Origin: Torreya grandis
Lineage: Eukaryota > Streptophyta > Pinopsida > Cupressales > Taxaceae
DNA length: 64,000 nucleotides
NCBI GenBank assembly: GCA_037957365.1
Contig: JARHVA010007804.1
Location: forward strand, 399,501-463,500
Direction: 5' to 3'
This document shows positions 47,080-58,954 of this stretch, in pieces. Under the pieces are notes generated by a model. The model was not told where the DNA came from. It made no database searches and saw only the letters and a list, made by a program, of their open reading frames with translations. Position 1 is the stretch's first letter. The number at the start of each line of letters is the position of its first letter. Both the position numbers and the translations under genes were made by a program.

Positions 47080-48160
47080 GACTCAAATGTGGTGTATGGG
47101 TGGTTGTACTGCATATTGTTTTAGTTTCAAGAAAGGGTCCACTAACCATTGTTTGCACTTATTTCTCTTCTTGTCTCTCTTCCCATGTTTTATCCTCAAT
47201 GAATTAAACATATCAAATAAATAAAATCTCCTTGGTGATTCAATTATATTACTATTAATCCTTTGATTTATCTCCATACCTAATGAAAATACACTTCTCT
47301 CTTTTGTCATCTCATTATCATCTTTGTTATTTGGGAACATGTGTATATTCCACACATCTAAATATTAGGCTTCCATCTTCTCCATGCTTACCAAAAAGTC
47401 ATATCCCTAACACACTTATTTGTAAAAATATTTAGAAAATATATGTCTATTTATATACACTCATCCCAAAATTCATTAGATAAACCTTTCACCTTTAACA
47501 TCATTCTTACAATCTCTTTGATGTTTTGGTTCTTCTCAGGTATACCTTTTTTATTCAATGTATACCTCACTATAAATTTATTATTTATGCCATGGTCAAT
47601 GAACAAATTCATAAATTGATTTGATATGTAGCCTCCCCCTATATCTATTCCCAATTTTTTTTGTAATGGCCACTTTGGTTCTCAACAATGGTCTTGTATT
47701 TCTTGAATGTTTCAAATGAATTTGATTTGTTCTTCAACAAATACACTCATGTCTTTCTACTAAAGTCATCTATAAATACACATTATTGAATGAGTAGGTA
47801 TTTTTCATAGGACCACATAAATATGAATGAGTTAACTTATTAGTATCTCTTTCTCTAAATGACTTAATAATGGAAAATACACTCATGTGTTTCTTCCCCA
47901 AATTATGGTTCTCCACACTTTGTTCGGTTGTTCTATGAGGGTTCTCCATCTCACCATTTACTTATTTTTAATAATTTTCAACCCAAAAAAACTTAAATAC
48001 CCATACCTTAGGTGCCAAAGTGTATAATCATCTACTATGACCATTTTGAATGTTGTTGTAATCTCACTTTACGTCTTCAAAGGAAAAAACATATTAGTTA
48101 TCATATTGAGTACTAAAATATACTTATTGTATCAGCTCCTATCATAAGTGATGTATTCTC
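47080..48160 (-). pseudogene. Element 5 integrase, broken
   Basis: On minus from the element 6 junction at 48160: a GAG-pre-integrase segment, then NGEMENPHRTTEQSVENHNL and GKKHMSVFSI near 47960-47870, where the C.C of the zinc part is lost. KLTHSYLCGPMK near 47845-47805 has Tyr where the first catalytic Asp is expected (HSDLCGPM). In the open stretch 47654-47451, MGIDIGGGYISNQFMNLFID keeps the second Asp (normally TDrGGEY) and KKGIPEKNQNIKEIVRMMLK keeps the Glu. NEFWDECI ends the core. A degenerate linker follows to 47083. Confidence 0.86.
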
Positions 48161-50484
48161 TATTATAGTTACAATAATTGATGGTGGGGGTGAATAAATT
48201 ATGAAAGATAATTTAAAATTCAATTCCAATCCTTTCAAACCCTTAAATAATCACCATAAGCATTCATAAAGCATACAAGTCATTCATAACAATGAGCAAG
48301 AAAGATAATGCAAAATCAAGCACACAACACATGAATTATGTGGGAAACCCTCATGGGGAATAAAAAACACTATAACTCCTACAAACACATGGAATAATTG
48401 TCCTATAAAATGTTCATAAACGTGAGACATTTTAGTGAAGTACCCACTTCACAAGGAGAACCCAACTCTAAGCATGGACAAGCACCAACTTGTTCTAGAT
48501 GTTGAGCACCCACACAAGATCTATGAAATCAATAGATATATAACTCTAATTGCCTTTCAATCTGATGGAGAAACAATGTATAACATCTCTCTTTCAACCC
48601 TTCACACTTTCTCAAGCTTGCACACACAAGCAATGAATCCAAAACACCCTTTTGGATCACTCTATAACTCTTCACTCATCCTCAATCTTTAATTCTATAA
48701 GTACACTATTATGAAATCATAATTATGACCTACAAGTCATATTCACAATTCTCAACCTACTCTCTTCTTCAATCCATCTAGTAGGAACACTTATTCTCTA
48801 TTGTTTTCCTCACAATAAAATTGAAACCATCACCTTTGATTTCTCTCTTTATAGAGACTTCATGAATATCATCTTATTATTTGGCCATAAGACTTACCTT
48901 AACCCTTAAGACTTAGATCACATAAATACATAGTTAAATACCACCCTCATAGGTTGAACATGGCATTCATGGGTCACCCTTAAGTAGTTACACCTTTTAA
49001 ATAGGCCTTAGTAGCCCTTATAGGTCTCATGGATACCTATTCACCTATTTATCACTTCACTGAGAAATTTAGGAAAAAAAGAACACTTCAAAATGCATAG
49101 GTATATTCAAAATGACCCCTAATACACCTTAAAGTGATTACATCCATTAATACTCTCCTCTAAATATGTACAATCTACTCAAACATTAAGTCTTGTATAC
49201 AATAACACCATGAACAAACAAATAATCAACTTCTAAGCATTTTTTCATATTGAAGATGGATTGGTCAAACCCAAAAACATCACATAGATGGTCATAATGG
49301 ACTATAAAATATTATATAATTGATAAATCATCATGAAACATCCAACAAACATCAATACAAACTTAAACATCCTTCTGAGCCACTTGTAGAAGATGGTCAA
49401 ACACATAGTCAACTTTGGATCTAAATAACTATAAATATACGAATATCAAACCTTCCAAACAAATTTGATGTATGAACCTTATATTCCTTTATATATTTTA
49501 TTTTTATACCTCTATAAAATTCATCATACATTAAAAGTTATATCTTAAATAATACAGACTCATTTTCCTTTGTTAATTTAAATTCTAACGGTCACTATGT
49601 AATGCAAAAATGTTAGACACATGTCTTCATCTCGTGCCCCCCTAAAAAAATGATCAAATAATCTCCATCAATCTCCTTGGGAGTCTTTTGGTCTTTTATT
49701 TCAATTGTTTACCATTGATATTTGATCCATGCTTCTGATATTCTGACACTTGGTAGTCTCATGTGCTTTTTGTGTCCCCTACTATCAATTTGCAAAATGT
49801 GTTTATGCCACTTGGTAGTCCCACATGCAATATTAGGATCATTTTACTTATTGACCTCATGATCATCATTAGATGTACATTTTTGTAATTTAACTCATGT
49901 CATTAGATATTTATCTACATGCTATTGATCCTTAATCTAAATTATTAATCTGATTGAGCTAGATTTTGACATTTGGTAGCCCTATTTAAAGCTCACTCGA
50001 TATTTAAAATTTGTCTCGGTATGGGAAACACTACAATTTACCTGGAAGGCCAAATTTTTACCTCAATATATTTTTATACACATAACCTTATGGAATAAAA
50101 CTTGGACCATATAAACTAGGCTCAAACTTGAACACCACCATGTGATCAACTCCTTATGATACTTCAACATGTGTGAATGTTGACATAATCAATTTACTCA
50201 TTCACCCTCATTTGCAAAGATGACTAGGAGAACATAGACATTCATATGACTACTTTGATGAATTATTTTCACTTTCATAATTAGTTAAAACACACATAAC
50301 ACCCCATATGGTCTATGCAACATGAAATTAACAATAAAAACATTCTTTATCATCCCAAAGACTTGCACACATGATATGCACTCTCAAATCCACTTAAAAC
50401 CTATCACTTTATCATTAATGCATTATTTACTTAGATCACCTTAACATCAATGAAAATTAATTCATATCAATAACATGCTCAACA
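48161..50484 (-). repeat. Element 6 3' LTR
   Basis: Homologous to 54112-56393. Plus-strand ends TATTATAG and ATGCTCAACA. Minus TATA box near 48845-48856 (CTCTATAAAGAG). Three copies of a (C)ACTTGGTAGTC motif lie near 49746, 49809 and 49970. Confidence 0.9.
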
Positions 50485-50500
50485 ATATCCTCCTTTATCA
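50485..50500 (-). other. Element 6 polypurine tract
   Basis: On minus, GATAAAGGAGGATAT immediately precedes the 3' LTR start TGTTGAGCAT. Confidence 0.7.
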
Positions 50501-51640
50501 TTTATGGAAAACACCTTTCAAAATGCTCTCTCACAAGGTGAACAACACTTTCATTCTAAAATTTTCTCCCCCTTTTCCTTTAATGATAAAGGGTATCTTC
50601 TTCAAAATGCCAAATTTATCCTTGGACCTAAAAATAATCATAGAGCTTATAAATCTCCCCCTAACATCATGCTTATCTTATATAACCTATTTTGAAACCA
50701 TAATCAACCATACAGGCTCCTTGGAATTGAAACACCTCACATATGCTCCCCCTTTGACATAATGATAAAATTGGAACCAACTGATCCTAAGGACCTAAAA
50801 ATACTTCAAGGACCAATAATAGGAAATAACCACCTCAAAGAGATTATACAAACTCCCCTTATTGCTGTGCATACTATTTTTTACTAGATCTTCATAGTCT
50901 TGCTTATTGAAAACACACCATCTTAACCATACCTCGCTATATGAAGAAGAAACACAAAATATCAAGAAAATGGGAGTGATCACACTTTATGAATATTGAG
51001 ATAGATTCCTTCTAAGTCTCCTGACCTTAGGCTCCTCTTTATCACCTTCAGAAGATCTTTAGTCATGAAAAATTACATGATTACCTTCAAATTTTATCTC
51101 ATAATATAACACCATGATCTTCAATAGATGTTCAAGACACTCTTAAAACAAGCTTACATTCATACTTTATGATTTGACCTATGGATCAAGCATACAAAAT
51201 TTGAATATATTTTTCTCTTAGAACCAATGTCCCTGAATAGGTTTTTTGAAAATTTTCATCACTAATCCATTGGAGTAAGCTTATGAACTTGTTGCTCTCC
51301 TTTTTATACTAATATTAGAATCTAGTTCATCACCTAGATCATGCACACTTGCTTCTACATATGACATATGTCTCTTAGGAAGCATAGATAGAGACACCCA
51401 TTTGTCATGAGAGACTAACAATCCCAAAATATATGAAACTGCTACATCTCCATACACTTACTTGACTTGAAGTCTTGCTTCATCATTAGTTTGACTTTGA
51501 ATTAGTCCTTAACCTTTTATTTTTAACTCAGAGTCCCACTTGATCTTCTTGTCCATTTGGACAGATAAAGATTGATCTTTGATTCTTGGACTTGTTTCCT
51601 ATTCTATCGTGAAAAACAACCCATTCACGTCCTTGAGTCT
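50501..51640 (-). other. Element 6 3' internal region, no pol found
   Basis: Region between the gag tail and purine tract, where protease to RNase H would be expected if pol were present. No such motifs in any frame. Open stretches here are short and unrecognised. Confidence 0.6.
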
Positions 51641-53930
51641 CCATTCATTATAGATTATTTTATTTATGTTAGGATTGATTTTATTTGAAGTAATAAATTT
51701 ACCATTCCTACATAACCTTTCTATGTGACCTCTCTATTGACACTTGTAGCAAACCATATTTCTTAATAAAAACTCATTGTTTCTTACCTTATTAGGATAG
51801 AATCTTGAAATGTGCCCATGTCATAGAAACTATAGTATTCAACTTCATTTACACCACTTTAATGATAATTCATATCATAATTTGAAACAAATTAATTCCT
51901 TAAATGTCTTTTACATTCTTTTGACCTATGACCACACTAATTATAAGAGTAACATTAACTATTGAAACTTGCATACCACAAAGCATTTGGTTGTCTAATA
52001 GAATTAGTTTTCAATATGCTAGTAACATCATTTATTGATTGATCGTTGACCTTTAAGGTTTGATTCTTCTTATTCATGTTAGCCTTAACTTTGTCTTGAG
52101 TTATAACCTTTTTTTCCTTTTTGAAACCTAGACCAGATCTATCACTTGTAGACATTTGATTACTCAAAATGTTGTCAAGATCATTAGCACTCTTTTCAAA
52201 CTTCAAAAAATATCTTACCTTTCTATATACCTTCTCCAACTCTAACTTTAAGGACTCAATTTAAATCATATACCTGGAGAATTCATTTTCTTTTTTTTTA
52301 GGGTTGTAGACATAGTTTTCAATAGAGTATTGAGATTCTTGATTGTATCTTCATGCTCCCTGCTATCATCATTTATTCTTACCTTAAACACATTAAATTG
52401 CTCCTTATAGTCCTTGATTTGTGACATAATCTTGTTATTTTTCTTCTCAATATTTAGATATTCAAGAGCATTCATAAATCTAGACTCATTATCTACCTTA
52501 GTTTATTTATTATTTGAATCATCAGTTGCATCTTTATATGTCATGAGACCATCTCTTTTAGAGCTGATTTTTTCTAACCTCTGATATGTTTCAAGCTTGA
52601 TCATAGCTTGATTTAGTCTAATCTATAAAGACTCTATCTATGATTAATACATGGTACATTATTCATCCCTACTCTTTACCTCTTCATCAAGAGTATAAAC
52701 CTGAGTTTCAATATATTGAGTGATCTCATCATGCTCCTTAGCTTTGTTACTCAACCTTCCTTCAACAAAGGCCAATTTTTTCCTCATATGATTTGATCAA
52801 GGAATCTTGTTTTCTATTTTTACCTTGTAAGAGCATCATCTCTTCCATATTATTCAGATATTTGTCTTCAATAATGACTATCTCATCTTCTTCCTCTAAG
52901 ATATCTCTTCTAAATAAATCTTTACTTAAATAACATTCACCTTCATCATCACTAAGATCCATGAATAAAGTCTCCTTCTCCTCATTATGAAATTAATCAT
53001 CACTATCTGATGTGTTTTCTTATTCTTCTACATATGAGTTGCTATCTTATTCATGGTAAAGGCGCTTACTGCCTTTGTATGAATCCTTTCCATTTATATT
53101 ATTTAAGAATGTTTTGTACTTGTTATGACCCTCATATTTCTTGTGTTCATCCTCATGAGATTCCTTATGATCTTCTTTATGTTTAGACTTGCCTCTATTT
53201 GAGCATCTAGCTACAAAATGACCAACTTTACCACATAAAAACCATTTAAAAGGAAGTTTCCATTAATACTTAACTAATCTTACATTCAATTTCCTTACAA
53301 TCAAGGATTCAAGTTGATCTTCATTAAGGTTAAAGTCTTCAAGACTTAAATTGTTCTTTCTAGATTTTCTCCTTGATCACCTTGAAGGCTGCTTCCTTAT
53401 TAGGAGGTCTATCCTCATTAACTCTCATCTCATAGGTAGTAAGGATCCCATGCAATTAATCCATCTTCATCTAAGTTAGATCATGACTTTCTTATACAAT
53501 AGATACTTTTGAATCAAATTTAAGAGTGAGAGACCTTAATAAATTTTAAACTATAATAGCTTCTTCAATCTCTCTAAGACCTTTGGTCATGTTTTCTATC
53601 TCATCAAAACTTATAATATAGGATGCAATAATGTCTTTTTCCTTCATTTTGAGGCCCTCAAATTTCCTTTGATAATTTTTTAATTTAACCAACTTAACTT
53701 TTAAATTTCCTTCATAGATAGTTTGTAATTTAGACAACTTAACTTTTGAATCTCCTTCATAGATAGTTTTTAATTTGACCCAAAGTTCCTTGGCATAATT
53801 ACAATGGATAACCTTGGTGAACTTAGTATCCAAAAGACCACAAATGATGGCATTAATTACCTTTGAATTGTTTTCACTTAGCTTCTTACTAGTTGCACTA
53901 GTTGGTGTAGTATAACCATTCATAATGGAT
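51640..53930 (-). pseudogene. Element 6 gag-like gene with zinc knuckles and coiled coil, broken
   Basis: The probable start at 53923 opens a 125-codon stretch of Copia UBN2-type gag: NAIICGLLDTKFTKVIHCNY, AKELWVKLKTIYEGDSKVKL and KFEGLKMKEKDIIASYIISF. It carries an in-frame 48-bp duplication (TIYEGDSKVKLSKL then TIYEGNLKVKLVKL). FLCGKVGHFVARCSNRGKSK near 53250-53190 is a CCHC knuckle. A long acidic/Lys-rich, probably coiled-coil part fills about 52962-52210 (EEEDEIVIIEDKYLNNMEEM). Two further knuckles lie near 51955-51900 (CYSYN.CGHRSKEC, one Cys now Tyr) and 51755-51705 (CYKCQ.RGHIERLC). Stops and frameshifts are numerous. Gag function is inferred. Confidence 0.8.
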
Positions 53931-54096
53931 TTCTAAATATAAAAACCTATAGACATGATGCATGTCCTCATTATTACACTCCAAGAAGAATATAATATAC
54001 CCATTGAATAGCGATGCTTTCTAAACCTTGCATATGTTGACTTCTCATATTGTACCTTAGATCACCTTCAAGTGGTTAAACTTTCAAAGAAGGTAT

Positions 54097-54109
54097 GGAT
54101 CTGATACCA
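54097..54109 (-). other. Element 6 primer-binding site, initiator tRNA-Met
   Basis: On minus, TGGTATCAGATCC lies 2 bases from the 5' LTR and matches 12 of 13 bases complementary to the plant initiator tRNA-Met 3' end (TGGTATCAGAGCC). Confidence 0.88.
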
Positions 54110-54111
54110 TT

Positions 54112-56393
54112 TATTATAAGTACAAACACTGAGGTGGGGGGGGGGGGGGGGTTAAGCAGTGATGCAAGATAATCCAAAATTAAATTCCAATCCTTTCAAA
54201 CCCTTAATTAATCACAACATGCATTATAAAAGCATATAAGCGATTCATAACAATGAACAAGAAAGATAATTCAAGATCAAGCACACAACACATGAATTAT
54301 GTGGGAAACCCTCATGGCAAATAAAACCCATTCTCAATCCTAAAAACACATGGACTAATTGTTCTATAAAATGATCACAAACATGAGACCTTTTAGTGAA
54401 TCAACCACTTCGCAAGGAACACCCACCCATAAACATGAAAAAGCACTACTTTGTTCTAGATGTTGGGTACCCACACAACATCTATGGAATTAATTAGCTC
54501 TATAACTTTGATTGCCTTCAATATAATGGATAAATAATTTATAACACACACAAACAATGCATCTAAAACACCCTTTTGAATCACTCTAGACCTCTTCACT
54601 CATCTTCAATCTTCAATTATGTAAGTACACTATTATGACATATAGGTCATACAAACAATCCTCAATATTCTCTCATATTCAATCTATCTTCTAGGCACAT
54701 TTATACTCTTTTATTTTCCTCACAAAAATCTAGAAGCCATCACCTTTGATTTAACTCTTTATATAGCCTTCATGAATATCATCTTCTTGGTTAGACATAA
54801 TACTTGCCTTACCCCTTAAGACTTATAACACACAAAGATATAGTTTAGTACCACCCTCATAGGTCTATGATAAAAATCATGGGTCACCCTTTAAAAACTA
54901 CACCTTTTGAATAGGCCTTAATAGTTCTTATAGGTCTCATCAAGACATATTCACCTCTTTATCACGTCACCGATCAATTTAGGAACACAAGACCAATATC
55001 AAATGCATAGGTCTATTCCAAACAACCCTTAAGACACCTTCAAGTGATTATATCCATCACTATACTCCTCTAAATATGCACAAACTAATCAAACATTAAG
55101 TCTTATATACAAGAACACAATGAATGGATAAATAGTCATATTCTAAGCATTTGTTCATACTAAAGATGGATTGGTCAAACCTTCAAAATTCACACAGATG
55201 GTCCTAATATAGTTCAAAACATTATAAAATTGATAAATAATCATAAAGAATCCAAAAATCATCAATACAAAATCAAACATCCTTCTCAGGTGACTTTTAG
55301 AAGATGGTTAACCACACAATCAAATTTGGAGGTCAATTACTATAACTTTACAGATAGTCAAACCTTCTAACTAAATTTTTTGGATGTGCCTTAGATTCAT
55401 TTAAAAAATTAATTTTTATACCACTATCAAATTAATCATACATCAAATGTTTTATCTTAAATAATACATATTGGTTTTCCTTTGTTAATTCAAATTCCAA
55501 TAGTCACTATGTAATGCAAAAAATGTCAGATACATGTCTTCATCTCATGCCCCCTAGCAATATGATCAAATATGATCTATCAATATACTTGGGAGTCTCC
55601 TAGTCTTTAATTGAAATTATTATTCATTGATATTTGATCTATGCTTCTGAGATTGTGACACTTGGCAGTCCCGTGTGTCTTTTGTGTCTCTTACTGTCAG
55701 TCTCTAAAATGTGATTATGCCACTTGGCAGTCCCATGTGAAATATCAATGTCCTTTGACTTATTAATCTCATGTTCACCATTATATCTCAATCTTCATGA
55801 TTTAATGCACACTATTAGATCTTTATCTACATGTTATTGATCCTTAATTTGAATGATTGGTCCAATTGAGTTAGGTTTTGGCACTTGGCATCCCTATAGA
55901 AAGGTCACTCAATTTTGCAAATTTGGCTAAGTATGGGAGATATTGTAATCTATCTAGAAAGAAAACTTTGAACCTTAATATATTTTGATACACACAACCT
56001 TATGACTTAAAACTTAGACCATAGAAACTAGGATCAAACCTAAACACCACCATGTGATCAACTCCTTATGATACTACCACACATGCTAATATTGACATCA
56101 TCAATTTGCTCACTTAGCCTGATTTTCCAAGATGGCTAAAAGAACCTATACATTCATATGACTATTCTAATGAATTACTTTCACTTCCATAAGCACTCTA
56201 GGTACTCATAACAACCCATAGGGTCTCTACAACTTGAAGTTAACAACAACATTCTCTATCATCCAAAAGACCTACACACATGATATGAACTCTCAAATCC
56301 ACTTGGAACCTATCACTTTGTCGTTAATGCATTATGTACTTAGATCACCTTGACATCAATGAAAATCAATGCATCTACATAAAATGCTCAACA
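54112..56393 (-). repeat. Element 6 5' LTR
   Basis: 2282 bp, matches 48161-50484 throughout. Minus TATA box near 54758-54767 (CTATATAAAGAG). Contains the 16-base G run 54136-54151. Repeats of CACTTGGCAGTCCC are near 55659, 55721 and 55875. Confidence 0.9.
54136..54151. repeat. Homopolymer G run, 16 bases
   Basis: Sixteen consecutive G near the plus-strand left end of the element 6 5' LTR. The aligned place in the 3' LTR (about 48182-48190) has GGTGGGGG only. Confidence 0.95.
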
Positions 56394-56710
56394 TTATCCA
56401 TATTTAGAACTCATCTTATACCCCTTCTGGATAAGTTAGTCTATGTTAATTAGGTTGTGCTTCAATCTTGACACATAGTAAACATCTTTAATTTGCCTTT
56501 TATCACCTTGCTTGGTACAAATAGAGATGTTGCCTTTACCAATGATGGAGACCTTCTCATTTTTTTTGATATTTTACTATGATTTTATTGATTTATCTAT
56601 GTGATTAAAAATCTATTTGTTCACACTTATGTGGTTTCTACAACCACAATCCAAATACCACATCTCTCTATTATTTTGCTCAGCTATATTTCATGTTATG
56701 AACAAATTTA
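56394..56710 (-). pseudogene. Element 5 protease, cut by element 6
   Basis: On minus: REMWYLDCGCRNHISVN at about 56677-56627 is the Copia protease active-site motif (normally WYLDSGCSNHMT), catalytic Asp kept, Ser changed to Cys. ISICTKQGDKRQIKDVYYVS near 56525-56466, then RLKHNLINI and LIQKGYKMSSKYG, are the conserved second half ('i.dVlyVP.LkhNLlS...L...Gy'). The frame breaks at 56394 at element 6 and continues at 48160. Confidence 0.86.
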
Positions 56711-57655
56711 CACATTTATCATTCCTATTAGGTTTAACCTATTATTCCTTGGATAAATTTGAGATTTTCCTATTCAAATGATACTCTTTATTTCTACACT
56801 CACTAGCATAGTGTCCATACTTATTGTAATAATAATATTTTACATTAGACTTGGCATACTTTTTTTATAGAACCACCTCTAGAAGTGTTACTATTCCTTC
56901 CTCTTCCTTTGGCATGTGATTATTGATGGTTATGTATTAAAATTTATTAGCTGCTATAAGTTATTACTCTACCTATGTTGCTTTGTCCTCTCCCCTTACC
57001 TCTCACATTAAGACTAAGTTGAAGGCTTATTTATGAGAAGAGATGTCAGACCTATTCAACCTTTGTCATTATCTCATTTATTATCATTTGTCTAAATTCA
57101 TTATACTCCTCAATTGTAACCACTATAGATTTACTTCTAATTATAAGTCTTCTTTACACCTTCTCTATGATTCTATGATCTTCAAGAGTGTCTATGTTTA
57201 TTTTAATTTTATTGATTAGGATCATTGTCCTTGAGAAGAAGTCATTGATAGATTTATTTTCATTCATCGTCAATGTTTCTAATTTCACTGTTAATAGCTA
57301 CAAGTTGACTAGATTCACCTTCTCACTACCTTGATAGGCATTTTATATAATATCCCAAGTTTTCTTAGAGTGAAAAATTGTTATTATCCTTGGAAAAACA
57401 TAATCAGCTAGTGCCATTTGGATATAACTAAGAGATTTGGCATCTTTCTTCCTATTCTCTTTCAAAACATTTATTTATGCTTAGATTTAGATAATTGAAT
57501 AATGTTAGGTATTAAATGTCATTTAAATTACCTTATACAAGATCCTATAGCTATTGTGAGAAAATAATTATCTTCATATTGATACACCATATGTCATAAT
57601 TCTTCCCTTCAAACGTAGGAGTTTTTTGTCATGAATTAGAACTACTTGTATCCAT
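56711..57655 (-). pseudogene. gag: Element 5 gag, broken
   Basis: Start codon probably at 57655 (Met-Asp-Thr-Ser-Ser-Ser). TPTFEGKNYDIWCINMKIII near 57630-57570 is the N-terminal Copia gag motif (normally 'p.F.G.NYd.W...M...l'). The middle has lost its frame. Near 56850-56780 a degenerate zinc knuckle reads YYYNKYGHYASECRNKEYHL, two Cys replaced by Tyr (G-to-A changes). The start and the first ~55 codons lie inside the triplicated module. Confidence 0.75.
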
Positions 57656-57681
57656 ATCTAAAATACCCTATTAACCTTCGA

Positions 57682-57694
57682 GGATTCAATACCA
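57682..57694 (-). other. Element 5 primer-binding site, copy 1
   Basis: On minus, TGGTATTGAATCC. Related to the initiator tRNA-Met site TGGTATCAGAGCC. Copies 2 and 3 (57932-57944 and 58181-58193) read TGGTATCGAATCC. Confidence 0.7.
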
Positions 57695-58180
57695 CTTATT
57701 GGAAGAACTAATACCAAAGCAGAAGACATAAAAAAATATAGATAATTGTATAATGTTAGGTATTCAATGTCATTTAAATTACCTTATACAAGCTCCTATA
57801 GCTCTTGTGAGAAAATAATTATCTTCATATTGATACACCATATGTCATAATTCTTCCCTTCAAACATAGGAGTTTGTTGTCATGAACTATAACTACTTGT
57901 ATCCATATCTAAAATACCCTATTAGGCTTCAAGGATTCGATACCACTTATTGGAAGAACTAATGCCAAAGCAGAAGACAAAAAATATAGATAATTGTATA
58001 ATGTTAGGTATTCAATGTCATTTAAATTACCTTATACAAACTCCTATAGCTCTTGTGAGAAAATAATTATCTTCATATTGATACACCATATGTCATAATT
58101 CTTACCTTCAAACATAGGAGTTTGCTTTCATAGACTGTAAATACTTATTTCCATATCTAAAACACCATATTAACCTTCGT

Positions 58181-58193
58181 GGATTCGATACCA
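58181..58193 (-). other. Element 5 primer-binding site adjoining the LTR, copy 3
   Basis: On minus, TGGTATCGAATCC starts 2 bases after the LTR end CCAACA. Ten of thirteen bases match the initiator tRNA-Met complement. This is the one in the normal position. Confidence 0.75.
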
Positions 58194-58195
58194 CT

Positions 58196-58954
58196 TGTTG
58201 GAAAAACTAATGCCAAACTAGAAGCCATGAAAAATATGATAGACCACCCTAATGGTAAAGCTCTATGAGACCATTAGAGCTATAAAACTATGGTGTAGGG
58301 TGGATCCTAACAGATCCTAGAGCTAATTTATAAGGTAGCAAACACAATAAATAGAAAATTTAAACATTATAACATGGGAGGTAAAGATTCAATTGAAATC
58401 ACACAAACTTTCATTTATTATATTACTTCTAAAAATCTATTAAAAACTAATTATAACTTCTAAACACCTACAACTATATCTATTACAAAAATGTTTACAA
58501 ATTATCCTTCTTCTTACATTCTATTGGATGCTCTATATATCACCATTGTATTTTGCTCTTACTCAATATACTGTTACTAAAAAGTGTCCTTAAATATTTT
58601 ATTATGCTCTTTCCAATATTGTTGTCCAAAAAACATTCCTTTACTTTGTTGTTTCTAATCTACGTTCTCTCACTTGTACACTATTATGTTGTATTATTAT
58701 TCTGACTTCTACTACTGCTACTACATGTTTTTCTCTTTTAATCATGTTTGATGCACTTCTATTTATTCCACATGCCAATTGTTTTTGGTCTCATTCACAT
58801 TTTTGTCTTTTAGCCACCTAATATGTGTTTTCCCCTAGCTTTAACAGTTTAGGATGAAAATCTGAATTCTATGCATTGAATATGTTTAGTGGGTGATGAG
58901 AGACTCAAGAGACAAGATAGGTAGGTGAAGGGAAAAGATTAAAATATTAAAAAA
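58196..58954 (-). repeat. LTR shared between element 5 and the upstream Copia tail
   Basis: Plus-strand start TGTTGGAAAAACTAATGCC. The right end near 58954 adjoins TCCCCATTATTC, the complement of a purine tract. Aligns with 44329-45078. Minus TATA box near 58531-58542 (GATATATAGAGC). It serves both as 5' LTR of element 5 and as 3' LTR of the fragment at 58955-60312. Confidence 0.83.

Larger units (their letters stand above)
48161..56393 (-). mobile_element. Element 6: gag-only Copia-type element with 2.3-kb LTRs
   Basis: 8233 bp, LTRs of 2324 and 2282 bp, on minus. An initiator-Met primer site abuts the 5' LTR and a purine tract abuts the 3' LTR. The 3.6-kb internal region has only a long gag-like gene with zinc knuckles and a coiled-coil tail; no protease, integrase, RT or RNase H was seen. 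Flanking pentamers are TTCTC (48156-48160) and TTATC (56394-56398), a duplication with one mismatch. It sits inside the protease-integrase junction of element 5, whose frame resumes on the other side. A non-autonomous derivative is the simplest reading. Confidence 0.85.
57490..58239 (-). repeat. Triplicated module: LTR end, primer site and gag start
   Basis: Three tandem copies of about 250 bp: 57490-57740, 57741-57988 and 57989-58239. Each unit, read on minus, carries the last ~45 bp of the LTR, a primer-binding site, the short leader and the first ~55 gag codons. Only the right-most copy is attached to the full LTR. Copies differ at a modest number of positions, mostly transitions, so the event predates much of the decay. 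Confidence 0.9.
44329..58954 (-). mobile_element. Element 5: Ty1/Copia LTR retrotransposon, degenerate
   Basis: On minus: 5' LTR (58954-58196), a triplicated leader with primer sites, gag, protease, [element 6 inserted], integrase, RT, RNase H, 3' LTR (45078-44329). Protease and integrase before RT is the Copia order. LTRs are about 750 bp with TATA boxes. Without element 6 the element is about 6.4 kb. Upstream of its 5' LTR (58955-60312) lies the RNase H/RT end of a second related element, so the two share an LTR. The left flank is AATTG; its partner cannot be tested. All frames are broken. Confidence 0.87.
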
